Source: an uncultured Schlesneria sp.
GTDB taxonomy: Bacteria > Planctomycetota > Planctomycetia > Planctomycetales > Planctomycetaceae
Assembly: GCA_903834925.1 (NCBI GenBank)
Contig: CAILLA010000215.1
Span: forward strand, 1-64,000
Length of the DNA: 64,000 bases
Reading direction: 5' to 3'
Of this stretch, positions 39,121-48,420 are shown one piece after another. The translations under genes and the position numbers were made by a program. The notes beneath the pieces are model-generated. The model did not search any database, had not been told where the DNA came from, and was given only the letters and a program-made list of their open reading frames with translations. Position 1 is the stretch's first letter. The number at the start of each line of letters is the position of its first letter.

Positions 39121-40443
39121 TTATCTCGAAATGTGCTGTGTGCTCACGACGCAATTTCGGTCGTCGAATAGATTCAAATAAAAGGCTTTGGCTTCGGGAG
39201 GAATCTGTGCTGCGGCCCTGCCCTTCTCTGCATCGATCATCGCTGGTGATTGTTCCCATTTGCGGTCCTGCCAACGGCCGGAATCCACGGTAAAATTCAA
39301 TTCCGCTTTGGTGATTGGGACCTCGGAGTTAAACGTTGCCCAAAGTTCGTTTTCGCTTTGTCCTTCTCCGGTAATCTTGGGAAGTGGTTTTCCCTGTCGA
39401 AGAATCGAATTGGCAAAAATGTGGATTTCTTCTGGATTTTCACCGGCGGGTCCATGTCCGTGCGGCATGCGAACTCGCAGACAGAGATCGCGCTGGCCTT
39501 TTGGAAGTAAATACGATTTCTTCCACGAGTCCATCGGGTATGCGAAATCATTTGTGCCATTCACCCATAGGATTGGCATTTTGGCCTGCGGCAGGTAAGC
39601 AGAAGGGTCCCATTGACGCAGCCACAACCCGGCCTGTTCGGTTCCGAGTTTTTCAAAGGCCGGAAGCCAGACGGAATTTTCGCCAAGAAACCCGCACCCA
39701 TATACGGGAACCGCAAACTTGAATCGCGGATCAACCCCGATTACGACACATGTTAAATAACCTCCCCAGGAAATCCCTGTCACACCGATCCGGTCGGCAT
39801 CGACTTCGGGGTAAGATCGAATCAACGAGTGTGCCAGGATTGCCGCACTGGTTGCCTGGTACGTCCACTGATCTTCGATGGCGTCGTTCAGTTGGCCAAA
39901 GCTGGCGTCCCAGCCCGCAGGGCCCCCTTGCTCGTGACGTTTCCAGTTCCCATAAGTCCCAACCGGAACACAACCACACAGATCCATGGCAATCGCCGCG
40001 TAACCGCGTGAGTTCCAAACTTTGACCCACCGGTCAAATGCAGTACCGCCCCCACCGTGGATCAAAACCATCGCGGGATATTTTGCTTCGGCGGCGGACG
40101 CTTTCTTCTCGGGTATTCCGTAATAGGCGAAGACGCGGGTCGGTTTCCCTTTGTGGTTCAAACCTTGATAGAAAAACGACTTGACGCCATCGGCAACAGC
40201 TTCAGTGGCTGGAAAAACTTCGGGGGCTTGCGAAAGTGCTTCAAGATTGAAATGAACTTTTGGTGAGGGCTTGATTGCGACTTGATCTTTGGAATCCTGG
40301 GCTGTTGAAATGGACTGCCATCCGATGCCAAGCAATCCGAGCACTACGCCAAGCCATACTGTTGAGGAACGAAACTTCGACACGGAAATGCTCCCTTGGG
40401 AAAACTCATCAAACATCAGGATGCCGTATCTTCTAGCAAGCAT
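39121..40443 (-). CDS. Alpha/beta hydrolase (acetyl xylan esterase / prolyl oligopeptidase-like), secreted
   Basis: AMVLIHGGGGTAFDRWVKVWNSRGYAAIAMDLCG; GITGISWGGYLT-type nucleophile elbow (GVTGISWGGYL); likely start MFDEFSQG. Confidence 0.88.
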   Translation of the reverse strand: MLARRYGILMFDEFSQGSISVSKFRSSTVWLGVVLGLLGIGWQSISTAQDSKDQVAIKPSPKVHFNLEALSQAPEVFPATEAVADGVKSFFYQGLNHKGKPTRVFAYYGIPEKKASAAEAKYPAMVLIHGGGGTAFDRWVKVWNSRGYAAIAMDLCGCVPVGTYGNWKRHEQGGPAGWDASFGQLNDAIEDQWTYQATSAAILAHSLIRSYPEVDADRIGVTGISWGGYLTCVVIGVDPRFKFAVPVYGCGFLGENSVWLPAFEKLGTEQAGLWLRQWDPSAYLPQAKMPILWVNGTNDFAYPMDSWKKSYLLPKGQRDLCLRVRMPHGHGPAGENPEEIHIFANSILRQGKPLPKITGEGQSENELWATFNSEVPITKAELNFTVDSGRWQDRKWEQSPAMIDAEKGRAAAQIPPEAKAFYLNLFDDRNCVVSTQHISR

Positions 40444-40548
40444 TCACAAGATACGCGATGGATTTGAGAGTGACCGAACGTCGCATGGTCGACTTCGTTA
40501 GGATTCGAAATTTGACTTCACGGGGTCATCAAGTTTCAGATCTTTTTC

Positions 40549-40841
40549 CAAAGTCGCCATCATCGCTCCGAGGTTGTCAGTTTTTGTAAGTTGAGAATGG
40601 TAAGCCACAGCCCGTAGCATGGGCTTCAGCCAGTGCGACACAACATCTTGTGCGGGCTAAAGCCCACACTACAAAAACTGACAACCTCTCCGCGTGATGA
40701 GCATTGTTCGAGAACTTGCCAAATTTCAATTGACATGTTCTCAAATCAGAAATTCAGTCGGAATATCTGCCCCGAAGCGTCGGCAACGTTTGAATCGATT
40801 CCGACGCATGCTCATCACGCGGAGCGATGATGGCTACTTTG
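40549..40841. repeat. Repeat family A copy interrupted by a second element
   Basis: CAAAGTCGCCATCATCGCTCCG | insert | CTCCGCGTGATGAGCAT ... ATGCTCATCACGCGGAGCGATGATGGCTACTTTG; about 169 bp after removing insert and duplication. Confidence 0.9.
40571..40689. mobile_element. 119-bp MITE-like insertion with 18-bp TIRs and 5-bp target duplication
   Basis: AGGTTGTCAGTTTTTGTA ... TACAAAAACTGACAACCT perfect TIRs; CTCCG at 40566-40570 and 40690-40694. Confidence 0.85.
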
Positions 40842-40983
40842 GTCTGAGAACGCGTCCTTCGAATCGTCATGCGATTTGATGTCGTCCTTGTGACGAGTGG
40901 GGCCCGGAGAATATGCTAGAATATTGATGCATGACGTTGTTCGTCGTGAAACGTGTTTTTTCCTATCGTGTACGGGGTTACTG

Positions 40984-43900
40984 ATGGATCGGTTCGTCAG
41001 ACTGGTACTCCTATGGCTGATATGCCTTGGATTGTCCGTGGGGTCGGTCGGTTGGACGAAAGACTCGTCGGAATTTGACGAATCGTCCCTCGAGTTCTTC
41101 GAGAAACAGGTTCGTCCAATCCTGGTGGCGAAATGCTTCGAATGCCATTCGAACGGCAAAGGTTCACTGAAAGGGGGATTGGCTCTTGATTCTCGCGATG
41201 CGCTCCTCAAGGGAGGCGACACGGGGCCAGGCGTGACGCTCGACAAACCGGCTGAGAGTCTGTTTGTCTCCGCTATCAATTATGGCGATGTCTATCAGAT
41301 GCCGCCAAAATCAAAACTGCCAGCCAACGAGATCGCCGTTTTGACACGCTGGGTCGAAATGGGGCTGCCATGGCCAAAGGAAGAAGCGTCGAAAGCAGGG
41401 ACAGTCAAACCTTTTGATCTGGCCTCGCGAACTTCCGAACACTGGTGTTGGCAACCGGTCAAAAAAACTGACCCGCCGAAGATTCAACAGTCAGATTGGC
41501 CGATCACTGACACCGATCGATTTATTCTCGCGAACCTTGAAACCAAGGGGCTGAAGCCTGCTCCCCCTGCCGACAAGCGAACGCTACTTCGGCGAGTTTA
41601 CTTTGATCTGGTCGGTCTTCCTCCCTCTCCAGAGGAGGTCGAGCAGTTTGTTCAGGATCAGCGGCCCCAGGCATTGGAAATCGTCGTCGACAGATTGCTT
41701 GCTTCTGTCCATTTTGGCGAACGCTGGGGTCGGCATTGGCTTGATCTGACGCGGTATGCAGAAACTCGGGGGCATGAGTTTGAACCGGTGATCCCTAACG
41801 CATGGCAATTCCGCGATTACGTCATTCGAGCACTGAATGCTGACGTTTCGTTTGATCGATTCCTCACCGAACAAATTGCCGGTGACTTGATTGAACCACG
41901 CTGGCGTGCGACCGTAGATTCCCAATCGCCCCCTCCCCTGCCGATTAATGAATCTCTCATAGGTACAGGTTTTTGGTTCCTTGGCGAAGAAGTCCATTCT
42001 CCTGTTGATATCCGCAAGGATGAGACCGACCGTATGGACAATCGGCTCGACGTGTTGTCGAAGACATTTTTGGGTCTGACAGTCGCATGTGCCCGATGCC
42101 ACGATCACAAGTTTGATGCGATTTCGCAACGCGACTATTACGCCCTGGCGGGCTTTGCAATCAGTGGGAGCTATCGACAGGTGCGTGTCGACACTGCCGA
42201 GCAGCACCATCAGGTCGCATTACAATTGGAGGAACTTCGATCTAAAGCTCGACGCGAGATTGCCGGGAAACTTGTCGAACGTGCGCAGCCTGTACTTGAT
42301 AAGCTCGATCGTTATTGGCTGACTGCAAAGCAAGCGCTCGATGAGGGCGTTTCGATTACAGCAAATCCGACCGAGAATCAGTCGCAGGTGACTGGTTACG
42401 ATGTTATTCAACGTCTGGCAACAGACAATCAGCTGGATTTTGCCCTGTTGAAGCAGTGGTGCATCGAGTTAAACACAGCAAAAGAACAGCCTAAGCACCC
42501 CTTATTCCGACTGTTTGCTGGGGGGTTGAACAATCCTGCGAGTGGCTCTGGTCAACCGACAGGACCAGATGTTAACCCCGTAGCTGGCCCTGCCTCACCG
42601 ATTCCAGGTCTTGTCGTGGATTTCGGAGATCCTACAGCCGACGTGGCAATGCAGGACGGCGTCTCATTTGGATTGAAGCCAGTCACCCGAGGTCAATTGA
42701 TTTTGGGTACCGAGAAATCAAGCGTTTCTGTCACGACGATTGGTGGCTGGGAGCGGGATTTGTTCTGGAAGAACATCAAACTCGCACCGGGGACCGAAGT
42801 CGATAACGGCACACTAGGAGCTTGGCAAGAATACGGAAGGATGGTCCGGACTCCGGAATTCACTTCAACCAAACGGAATGTCTGGTATCTGATTAAAGGT
42901 TCTGTTCGAGCTTATGCCTCGGTCAACTCGCATCTGATTGTGGTAGGCCCGCTGCACGGCGCTGTGTTTCGAGAATACAAACACGCCGACGATCAGTGGC
43001 ATTGGGTCCCACACGATTTATCTCAATATACTGGTCACCGGATGCATGTAGAGTTTACACCTGCTGATGATGGCCCCTGTTCAATTGCGATGGTCGTGCA
43101 AAGTGATGCAGCGCCGTCTTCGCCCGATCAGATGTTTTCCCATTCGAATGATTTCGGAAATGGCGAAAAACCTGGAGCCGAACGAATCGCATCCTATCTG
43201 GCCGCATTTCGTACGGCAGCGAATTCGATCGTAGCAGACAAACTCAATCAACAGCCGGCAGCCGCAAATCCTGTTCAGTCTGCCAGCGACAAAGGGGCAT
43301 TTGCTCAACTTGCGAATTGGATTGTGACGCACCAGACGCTCTTTTCGCTCGGAGAAAACAAATCGCCAGTAGACGGCCTCGCCGAAGCGGAAGCAGCACT
43401 CGCCAAGCAAGTTCAATGGGAATCAAGGCTTGCTCCTGCAATGCTGGACGGGAACGGCGTCGATGAGTTCCTTCTTGTACGTGGCAACTCAAACACGCCC
43501 AAAGAGCCCGTATCTCGCAGATTCCTTGAAGCGTTTCACGGTCACGAAAAGACAATTTTGACTGAAAAAGGGGATGCGAAGACGAGTCCATTTTCGGGCA
43601 GTGGTCGTCTTGAACTTGCATACGAGATGCTTCGTAGCCCGCTTGTTTCTCGCGTCGCCGTCAATCGGATCTGGCATCATCTCTTTGGACGCGGGATCGT
43701 TCCCACGGTCGACAATATGGGCGTCCTGGGGCTTCCTCCATCACATCCGGAATTACTGGATTATTTGGCAGCTCGATTTGTCCGCGAGGGCTGGTCAACA
43801 AAGTCCATGATTCGATTACTGGTTCTCAGTCGGACATACCAGATGTCGAGCCACCCAACAGAGGCAGACGCCGTCGATCCCGATAACGAATTTTGGCATC

Positions 43901-44457
43901 GAATGCCGATCAAACGACTTGAGGGGGAAGTGATTCGCGACTCGCTTTTGGCTGTTTCAGGTCGTCTCAACCCGATAGCGTTTGGTCCCAGTATTCCGAT
44001 CCATTTGACGGAATTCATGCAGGGACGCGGTCGTCCAGGCAACAGCGGACCGCTCGATGGAGATGGTCGACGGAGTATCTATATCTCTGTCAGACGCAAT
44101 TTCCTGTCGCCGATGATGCTGGCCTTTGATACTCCATCGCCGTTTTCAACGGTCGGTCGACGGACGGTGTCGAATGTCCCTTCTCAGGCACTGATACTGA
44201 TGAACGATCCGTTTGTGATCGAACAGGCGAATCGCTGGAGCGAACGACTTCTGGCCGATCCAACGCAATCTGTCCAGCAGCGACTGGACCAACTTTACTT
44301 GACGGCTTTCGCCCGTAAACCGAATGCTTCCGAATCCTCCGAAGCGATCGCGTTTCTGAACTCCCAGGGGGCTGAACGGTCAGAAAATCAACGCGCGGCT
44401 TGGAACAACCTTTGCCACGTGATGTTCAATCTCAAAGAATTTGTCTTCGTCGAATGA
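40984..44457 (+). CDS. PSD1 / planctomycete cytochrome C domain protein (DUF1549, DUF1553)
   Basis: FEKQVRPILVAKCFECHSNGKGSLKGGLALDSRDALLKGG; DRFILANLETKGLKPAPPADKRTLLRRVYFDLVGLPPSPEEV; RVAVNRIWHHLFGRGIVPTVDNMG; ORF opens at 40897. Confidence 0.95.
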   Translation: MDRFVRLVLLWLICLGLSVGSVGWTKDSSEFDESSLEFFEKQVRPILVAKCFECHSNGKGSLKGGLALDSRDALLKGGDTGPGVTLDKPAESLFVSAINYGDVYQMPPKSKLPANEIAVLTRWVEMGLPWPKEEASKAGTVKPFDLASRTSEHWCWQPVKKTDPPKIQQSDWPITDTDRFILANLETKGLKPAPPADKRTLLRRVYFDLVGLPPSPEEVEQFVQDQRPQALEIVVDRLLASVHFGERWGRHWLDLTRYAETRGHEFEPVIPNAWQFRDYVIRALNADVSFDRFLTEQIAGDLIEPRWRATVDSQSPPPLPINESLIGTGFWFLGEEVHSPVDIRKDETDRMDNRLDVLSKTFLGLTVACARCHDHKFDAISQRDYYALAGFAISGSYRQVRVDTAEQHHQVALQLEELRSKARREIAGKLVERAQPVLDKLDRYWLTAKQALDEGVSITANPTENQSQVTGYDVIQRLATDNQLDFALLKQWCIELNTAKEQPKHPLFRLFAGGLNNPASGSGQPTGPDVNPVAGPASPIPGLVVDFGDPTADVAMQDGVSFGLKPVTRGQLILGTEKSSVSVTTIGGWERDLFWKNIKLAPGTEVDNGTLGAWQEYGRMVRTPEFTSTKRNVWYLIKGSVRAYASVNSHLIVVGPLHGAVFREYKHADDQWHWVPHDLSQYTGHRMHVEFTPADDGPCSIAMVVQSDAAPSSPDQMFSHSNDFGNGEKPGAERIASYLAAFRTAANSIVADKLNQQPAAANPVQSASDKGAFAQLANWIVTHQTLFSLGENKSPVDGLAEAEAALAKQVQWESRLAPAMLDGNGVDEFLLVRGNSNTPKEPVSRRFLEAFHGHEKTILTEKGDAKTSPFSGSGRLELAYEMLRSPLVSRVAVNRIWHHLFGRGIVPTVDNMGVLGLPPSHPELLDYLAARFVREGWSTKSMIRLLVLSRTYQMSSHPTEADAVDPDNEFWHRMPIKRLEGEVIRDSLLAVSGRLNPIAFGPSIPIHLTEFMQGRGRPGNSGPLDGDGRRSIYISVRRNFLSPMMLAFDTPSPFSTVGRRTVSNVPSQALILMNDPFVIEQANRWSERLLADPTQSVQQRLDQLYLTAFARKPNASESSEAIAFLNSQGAERSENQRAAWNNLCHVMFNLKEFVFVE

Positions 44458-45908
44458 GGTCTTTCATGTTTCCCTGCCAGCGATATCTCGCACAGCCAGT
44501 CTCTCGTCGCGAACTGTTGTTACAGTCCGCACAGGGTTTTGGGACCGTAGCTCTTTCATCAATGCTCGCTCAAAGCGGCTCTGCTTTTGCGTCCAGCGGT
44601 AATTCCAGTTCGCTCGCGGCACGTGCAACGCATTTTCCCGCCAAAGCGAAAAATGTCATCTTCCTGTATATGGATGGCGGGCCGTCACAAGTCGATACGT
44701 TTGACCCCAAACCAATGCTCGACAAGTACGATGGCCGTGCCCCGCACGAGGTGATTGGAAAGCTGGAACCGACCCAGTTCGCGAATATCGGCAAGGTGCT
44801 GAAATCCCCCTGGAAGTTTCGCCAATACGGCGAAAGTGGTATTCCGGTCAGCGATCTTTTCCCGCATGTCGCAACGTGCGTCGATGAACTGGCGGTCGTG
44901 CGGTCGGTGGTGGCTCCGTTCTCGGAACACACCTTCGCCAACTATTTCTTGCATACGGGCACTGGTGTGCAGGGACGTCCCAGTCACGGAGCGTGGGTCA
45001 GCTATGGACTTGGTTCCGAGTGCGATGATCTTCCCGCATTTGTGATCTTGAACGGAGGCTTAATCCCCCCAGGTGGTATGGATTGTTTCGGAAGCGGATT
45101 TTTACCCGCCGCATTTCAAGGATCGGTCTTCACGACGGGTGAGGCGCCCGTTGCAAACATTCGCCCAAGCGAGAAGACTCGCGAACTACAAGAAGCGAAA
45201 CTCGCTTTGATGAAACGTCTGGACCAGGGGCGTTTGCAACAATTGGGTCACGTTGACGCAGTCGAATCGGCCATTTTCAACTACGAACTCGCCGCACGAA
45301 TGCAACTTGCAGTTCCAACACTAATGGACATGCAGGACGAATCGAAGTCGACGCAGGATGCTTATGGTCTGTCGGACGACTTCGCCAACACACGAACCTA
45401 TGGACGGCTGTGCCTTGTGGCACGGCGACTCGTTGAACGAGGTGTTCGGTTCATCGAGTTAACCTGCCCGTCAGGCAACGGCGACCGATGGGACCAACAC
45501 GCAAACCTTGTCGACGGGCATACGAAGAATGCTCGTTCGGTCGATAAGCCAATCGCGGCCTTGATTCAGGACCTGAAGCAACGAGGCTTGCTGGACGAGA
45601 CATTGATCGTCTGGTGCGGTGAGTTCGGTCGGACACCGTTCGCTCAGGGAGGCGACGGGCGCGATCACAATCCATTCGGCTTTACGATCTGGATGGCCGG
45701 TGGAGGAATCAAAGGAGGTACGATCCACGGAGCGACAGACGAATTCGGTTACAAAGCAGTCGAAAACAAAGTCGAAGTCCACGACCTGCACGCGACGATG
45801 CTGCATTTACTGGGTGTTGACCATACTCGACAGACATTCCGCTTCGGCGGTCGCGACATGCGTCTGACGGATATTCATGGGCATGTCATCCATGAAATCT
45901 TGAATTAA
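44454..45908 (+). CDS. DUF1501 domain-containing protein (Tat-like signal)
   Basis: SRRELLLQSAQGFG; FLYMDGGPSQVDTFDPKP; GEFGRTPFAQGGDGRDHNPFGFTIWMAGGGIKGG; start overlaps PSD1 stop (ATGA). Confidence 0.94.
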   Translation: MRSFMFPCQRYLAQPVSRRELLLQSAQGFGTVALSSMLAQSGSAFASSGNSSSLAARATHFPAKAKNVIFLYMDGGPSQVDTFDPKPMLDKYDGRAPHEVIGKLEPTQFANIGKVLKSPWKFRQYGESGIPVSDLFPHVATCVDELAVVRSVVAPFSEHTFANYFLHTGTGVQGRPSHGAWVSYGLGSECDDLPAFVILNGGLIPPGGMDCFGSGFLPAAFQGSVFTTGEAPVANIRPSEKTRELQEAKLALMKRLDQGRLQQLGHVDAVESAIFNYELAARMQLAVPTLMDMQDESKSTQDAYGLSDDFANTRTYGRLCLVARRLVERGVRFIELTCPSGNGDRWDQHANLVDGHTKNARSVDKPIAALIQDLKQRGLLDETLIVWCGEFGRTPFAQGGDGRDHNPFGFTIWMAGGGIKGGTIHGATDEFGYKAVENKVEVHDLHATMLHLLGVDHTRQTFRFGGRDMRLTDIHGHVIHEILN

Positions 45909-45970
45909 TCGACTTTGATGCAAAACTCTTTCTCGATTCGAAAGAAAATATCAAGCAGGTCGATCCCCAT
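45905..45970 (-). pseudogene. Possible truncated acyl-carrier-protein-like ORF
   Basis: ATG 5 nt after bestrophin stop encodes MGIDLLDIFFRIEKEFCIKVD then stop; resembles the helix II segment of ACP-like proteins. Confidence 0.35.
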
Positions 45971-45974
45971 GGTT

Positions 45975-46862
45975 TTAGCCACCGACTTTCGTGTCTCGCA
46001 CATCGCAAAGGACGGTTTCGATTCCCTGGCAGTAGTTTTCGATCGGCAAGTCGTTTGTGGTGAAGCCGAATGGATCTTCGATCTCGACGCCAATTTCTTC
46101 GACACCGAACAGGATGTATGACGTCAGAAGAGTTGCGGGAATTGTGGCCCAACCAAAGTCCTTGACTAATGCGAATGGCAGCGTGAAGCAATACACGATG
46201 AGAACTCGACGCAGATGTACTGCATAAGCGAACGGTAACGGCGTGGAATGGATTCGTTCGCAGGCCCCGCAATAGTCGATCAGTAATTCAACGTTATGAT
46301 CAAGAGAGTTAAGTTGTAAGCTGTCGATCAGACCTCGCTCACGCGCTGAAAGGATTCTTGCCGTAATCAGATTCGCAATAGCGAGTGGTGGATGTTTCGA
46401 AGCTTCGATCCGCGATACATCGGATGAGGAGACATCGCGTAGGGTTGTTCCCAGGCTGGCGGTTTTGTGAAGACGTTGCTTCACGGCGAAGGGAAATGCG
46501 ATGGTCAAACTGATGATCTCGCGCATCAGTGATTGGTCCGCCGCCAGCCATTCGCTTGTTTGTCGGGTGAGATTTCGGCACTCGTTGACGATCCCGCCCC
46601 ATTGCTTGCGACCTTCCCAAAATCGGTCATACGACGAGTTCGTACGAAAGACCAGCAATAACCCCAGCGCCGTTCCAATCAAAGAATGGACAGTGGCCGG
46701 GATCGCCATGTTCTGGCAAAAACCGGGACCAAAGTGGAACAATACGACAATCATCGCAGCCCAGAAGAAGCTTGCCATGACCCGGAACAGGATCTCCCGG
46801 ACCATCGAGCCTTCAATATCCAGCAGGTGGCTGGTCCATTGACGAGGATCGTACTGGGTCAT
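45975..46862 (-). CDS. Bestrophin family membrane protein
   Basis: LGLLLVFRTNSSYDRFWEGRKQWGGIVNECRNLTRQ; GVEEIGVEIEDPFGFTTNDLPIENYCQGIE. Confidence 0.95.
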   Translation of the reverse strand: MTQYDPRQWTSHLLDIEGSMVREILFRVMASFFWAAMIVVLFHFGPGFCQNMAIPATVHSLIGTALGLLLVFRTNSSYDRFWEGRKQWGGIVNECRNLTRQTSEWLAADQSLMREIISLTIAFPFAVKQRLHKTASLGTTLRDVSSSDVSRIEASKHPPLAIANLITARILSARERGLIDSLQLNSLDHNVELLIDYCGACERIHSTPLPFAYAVHLRRVLIVYCFTLPFALVKDFGWATIPATLLTSYILFGVEEIGVEIEDPFGFTTNDLPIENYCQGIETVLCDVRDTKVGG

Positions 46863-48136
46863 TTCTTCTCGATCCGATAAAGATGCGTTTTTGACCGCAA
46901 GACTAACGATTTCCCGACGACGGCAGGCGAAGCAACGAACCCACTGTCGAGTTTATTATCCGCGACCTGTTCGAACTCACGACTCGCTTTGAAAACGGGG
47001 ATCGAGCCGGATTGCGAGAAGCAGTAGATGAGTCCATCAGCCAGCAGTGGAGATGCCCAATAGTCTCCGGCCAGTCGCTTGGTCCAGATCTCGGTACTCG
47101 TCTTTGCATCAAGGCATGATGCCACACCGCCGTCATTCATCATAAATAACAAATCACCGAAAAGGATTTGCGAAGGGCGTTTGGGGACCGATTTGTTCGT
47201 TCGCCAGACGATGTTTTCCGTGATATCCCCTTTCCCTTTTGGTGAAACAGCGACGAGCGGATTCGGGCCATCAGCGGTTGAAATGTAAAGCAATCCGTTT
47301 CCGTACAGCGGACGACCGGCGGCATTCATTCCCCCATGACGAACCGTCCAGACAGGTTCGCCAGTCTTTGGATCGTAGCCAATCGTTGCCGAGGCAAACG
47401 GACTGACCAAAAGCTCGCGCCCATCCGCTTCAATCAGAATTGGGGTCGAGTAAGCCTTTTTAGCGTCGCCGTCTGTCGTCCCGAAATCCACGTTACGGTC
47501 ACGTCGCCAGACGGTTTTTCCTGTCATTTTATCAAGTGCCGTAATGTACTGGACGTCATACCCATCGAACGTCAGGTAGAGCAATCCGTTGTAAACGACT
47601 GGTGACGAGCCTGGGCCGCGCCAGTGATCGCATTCCAGGTCAAGTCGTTCCCAGATCTTCTTGCCGGTCTTCGTATCAAGGCATGCGGTGCCGTAAGTCC
47701 CGAAATGGATATAGACGCGGCCTTCTTCAATGTACGGAGTTGGTGAACCGTAACTGTTTGTCCCGTGCGTGAACTGAGGTTTGTCCACTTCAAACAGTTT
47801 CAGATCGTGAATGACGTTCCCCGTATCGAAGTCGATACAGACTGCGGAAAGGGCAATTGGTTTATCAAGCTTTGGCTTTTCAGGAGTGACATTCTGAATT
47901 TCTGGAGCATTGGTGACCCAGATTTGTTTGCCCCAGACGACCGGTGACGACCACGCTCGACCAGGAACGGGTGTCTTCCAGACAATCTCGGGTGAACCTT
48001 CGCCGAATGTGACAGGCAGGCCTTTCGCCGTTGTCGTTCCATCCCCACGCGGCCCGCGGAACTGATTCCAGTTGCCATCATCGGCAATCAAGGTTTGACA
48101 AGCCAGAATGGCAAGTGAAAGAACAGTCAATCGCAT
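46859..48136 (-). CDS. PQQ-binding-like beta-propeller repeat protein
   Basis: WNQFRGPRGDGTTTAKGLPVTFGEGSPEIVWKTPVPGRAWSSPVVWGKQIWVTN; ORF opens at 48367, signal-peptide start at 48136. Confidence 0.92.
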   Translation of the reverse strand: MRLTVLSLAILACQTLIADDGNWNQFRGPRGDGTTTAKGLPVTFGEGSPEIVWKTPVPGRAWSSPVVWGKQIWVTNAPEIQNVTPEKPKLDKPIALSAVCIDFDTGNVIHDLKLFEVDKPQFTHGTNSYGSPTPYIEEGRVYIHFGTYGTACLDTKTGKKIWERLDLECDHWRGPGSSPVVYNGLLYLTFDGYDVQYITALDKMTGKTVWRRDRNVDFGTTDGDAKKAYSTPILIEADGRELLVSPFASATIGYDPKTGEPVWTVRHGGMNAAGRPLYGNGLLYISTADGPNPLVAVSPKGKGDITENIVWRTNKSVPKRPSQILFGDLLFMMNDGGVASCLDAKTSTEIWTKRLAGDYWASPLLADGLIYCFSQSGSIPVFKASREFEQVADNKLDSGFVASPAVVGKSLVLRSKTHLYRIEKK

Positions 48137-48420
48137 AGGAGCCTCTTTCAATAGCGGCAAATTTGGCGAGAGTTTTCGTGTGAACTTAAGCCCACTTAAC
48201 TTACCGTCGATTGCTTCACGAGAGAAGCGAACTCGCATCACGTCAAGATTCATGCCGAATTGATTCTCGATCCCGGCGGAGTCGTTAACCGCACCAGATC
48301 GATGAAGGAATTGATCGAATATGTTGATGTTTGGGTGGCTTGTTCCCTCCTTCACAGCCGGTATCATTCACGACGATAGACAAAAAAAGCGTTTTCGTTC
48401 GGATGTGTGAGCCTTTCGCC

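Noticed and set aside
41584-42210. 208-aa minus-strand ORF inside the PSD1 gene
   Set aside because: Antisense to conserved DUF1549 coding sequence; no domain or RBS support.
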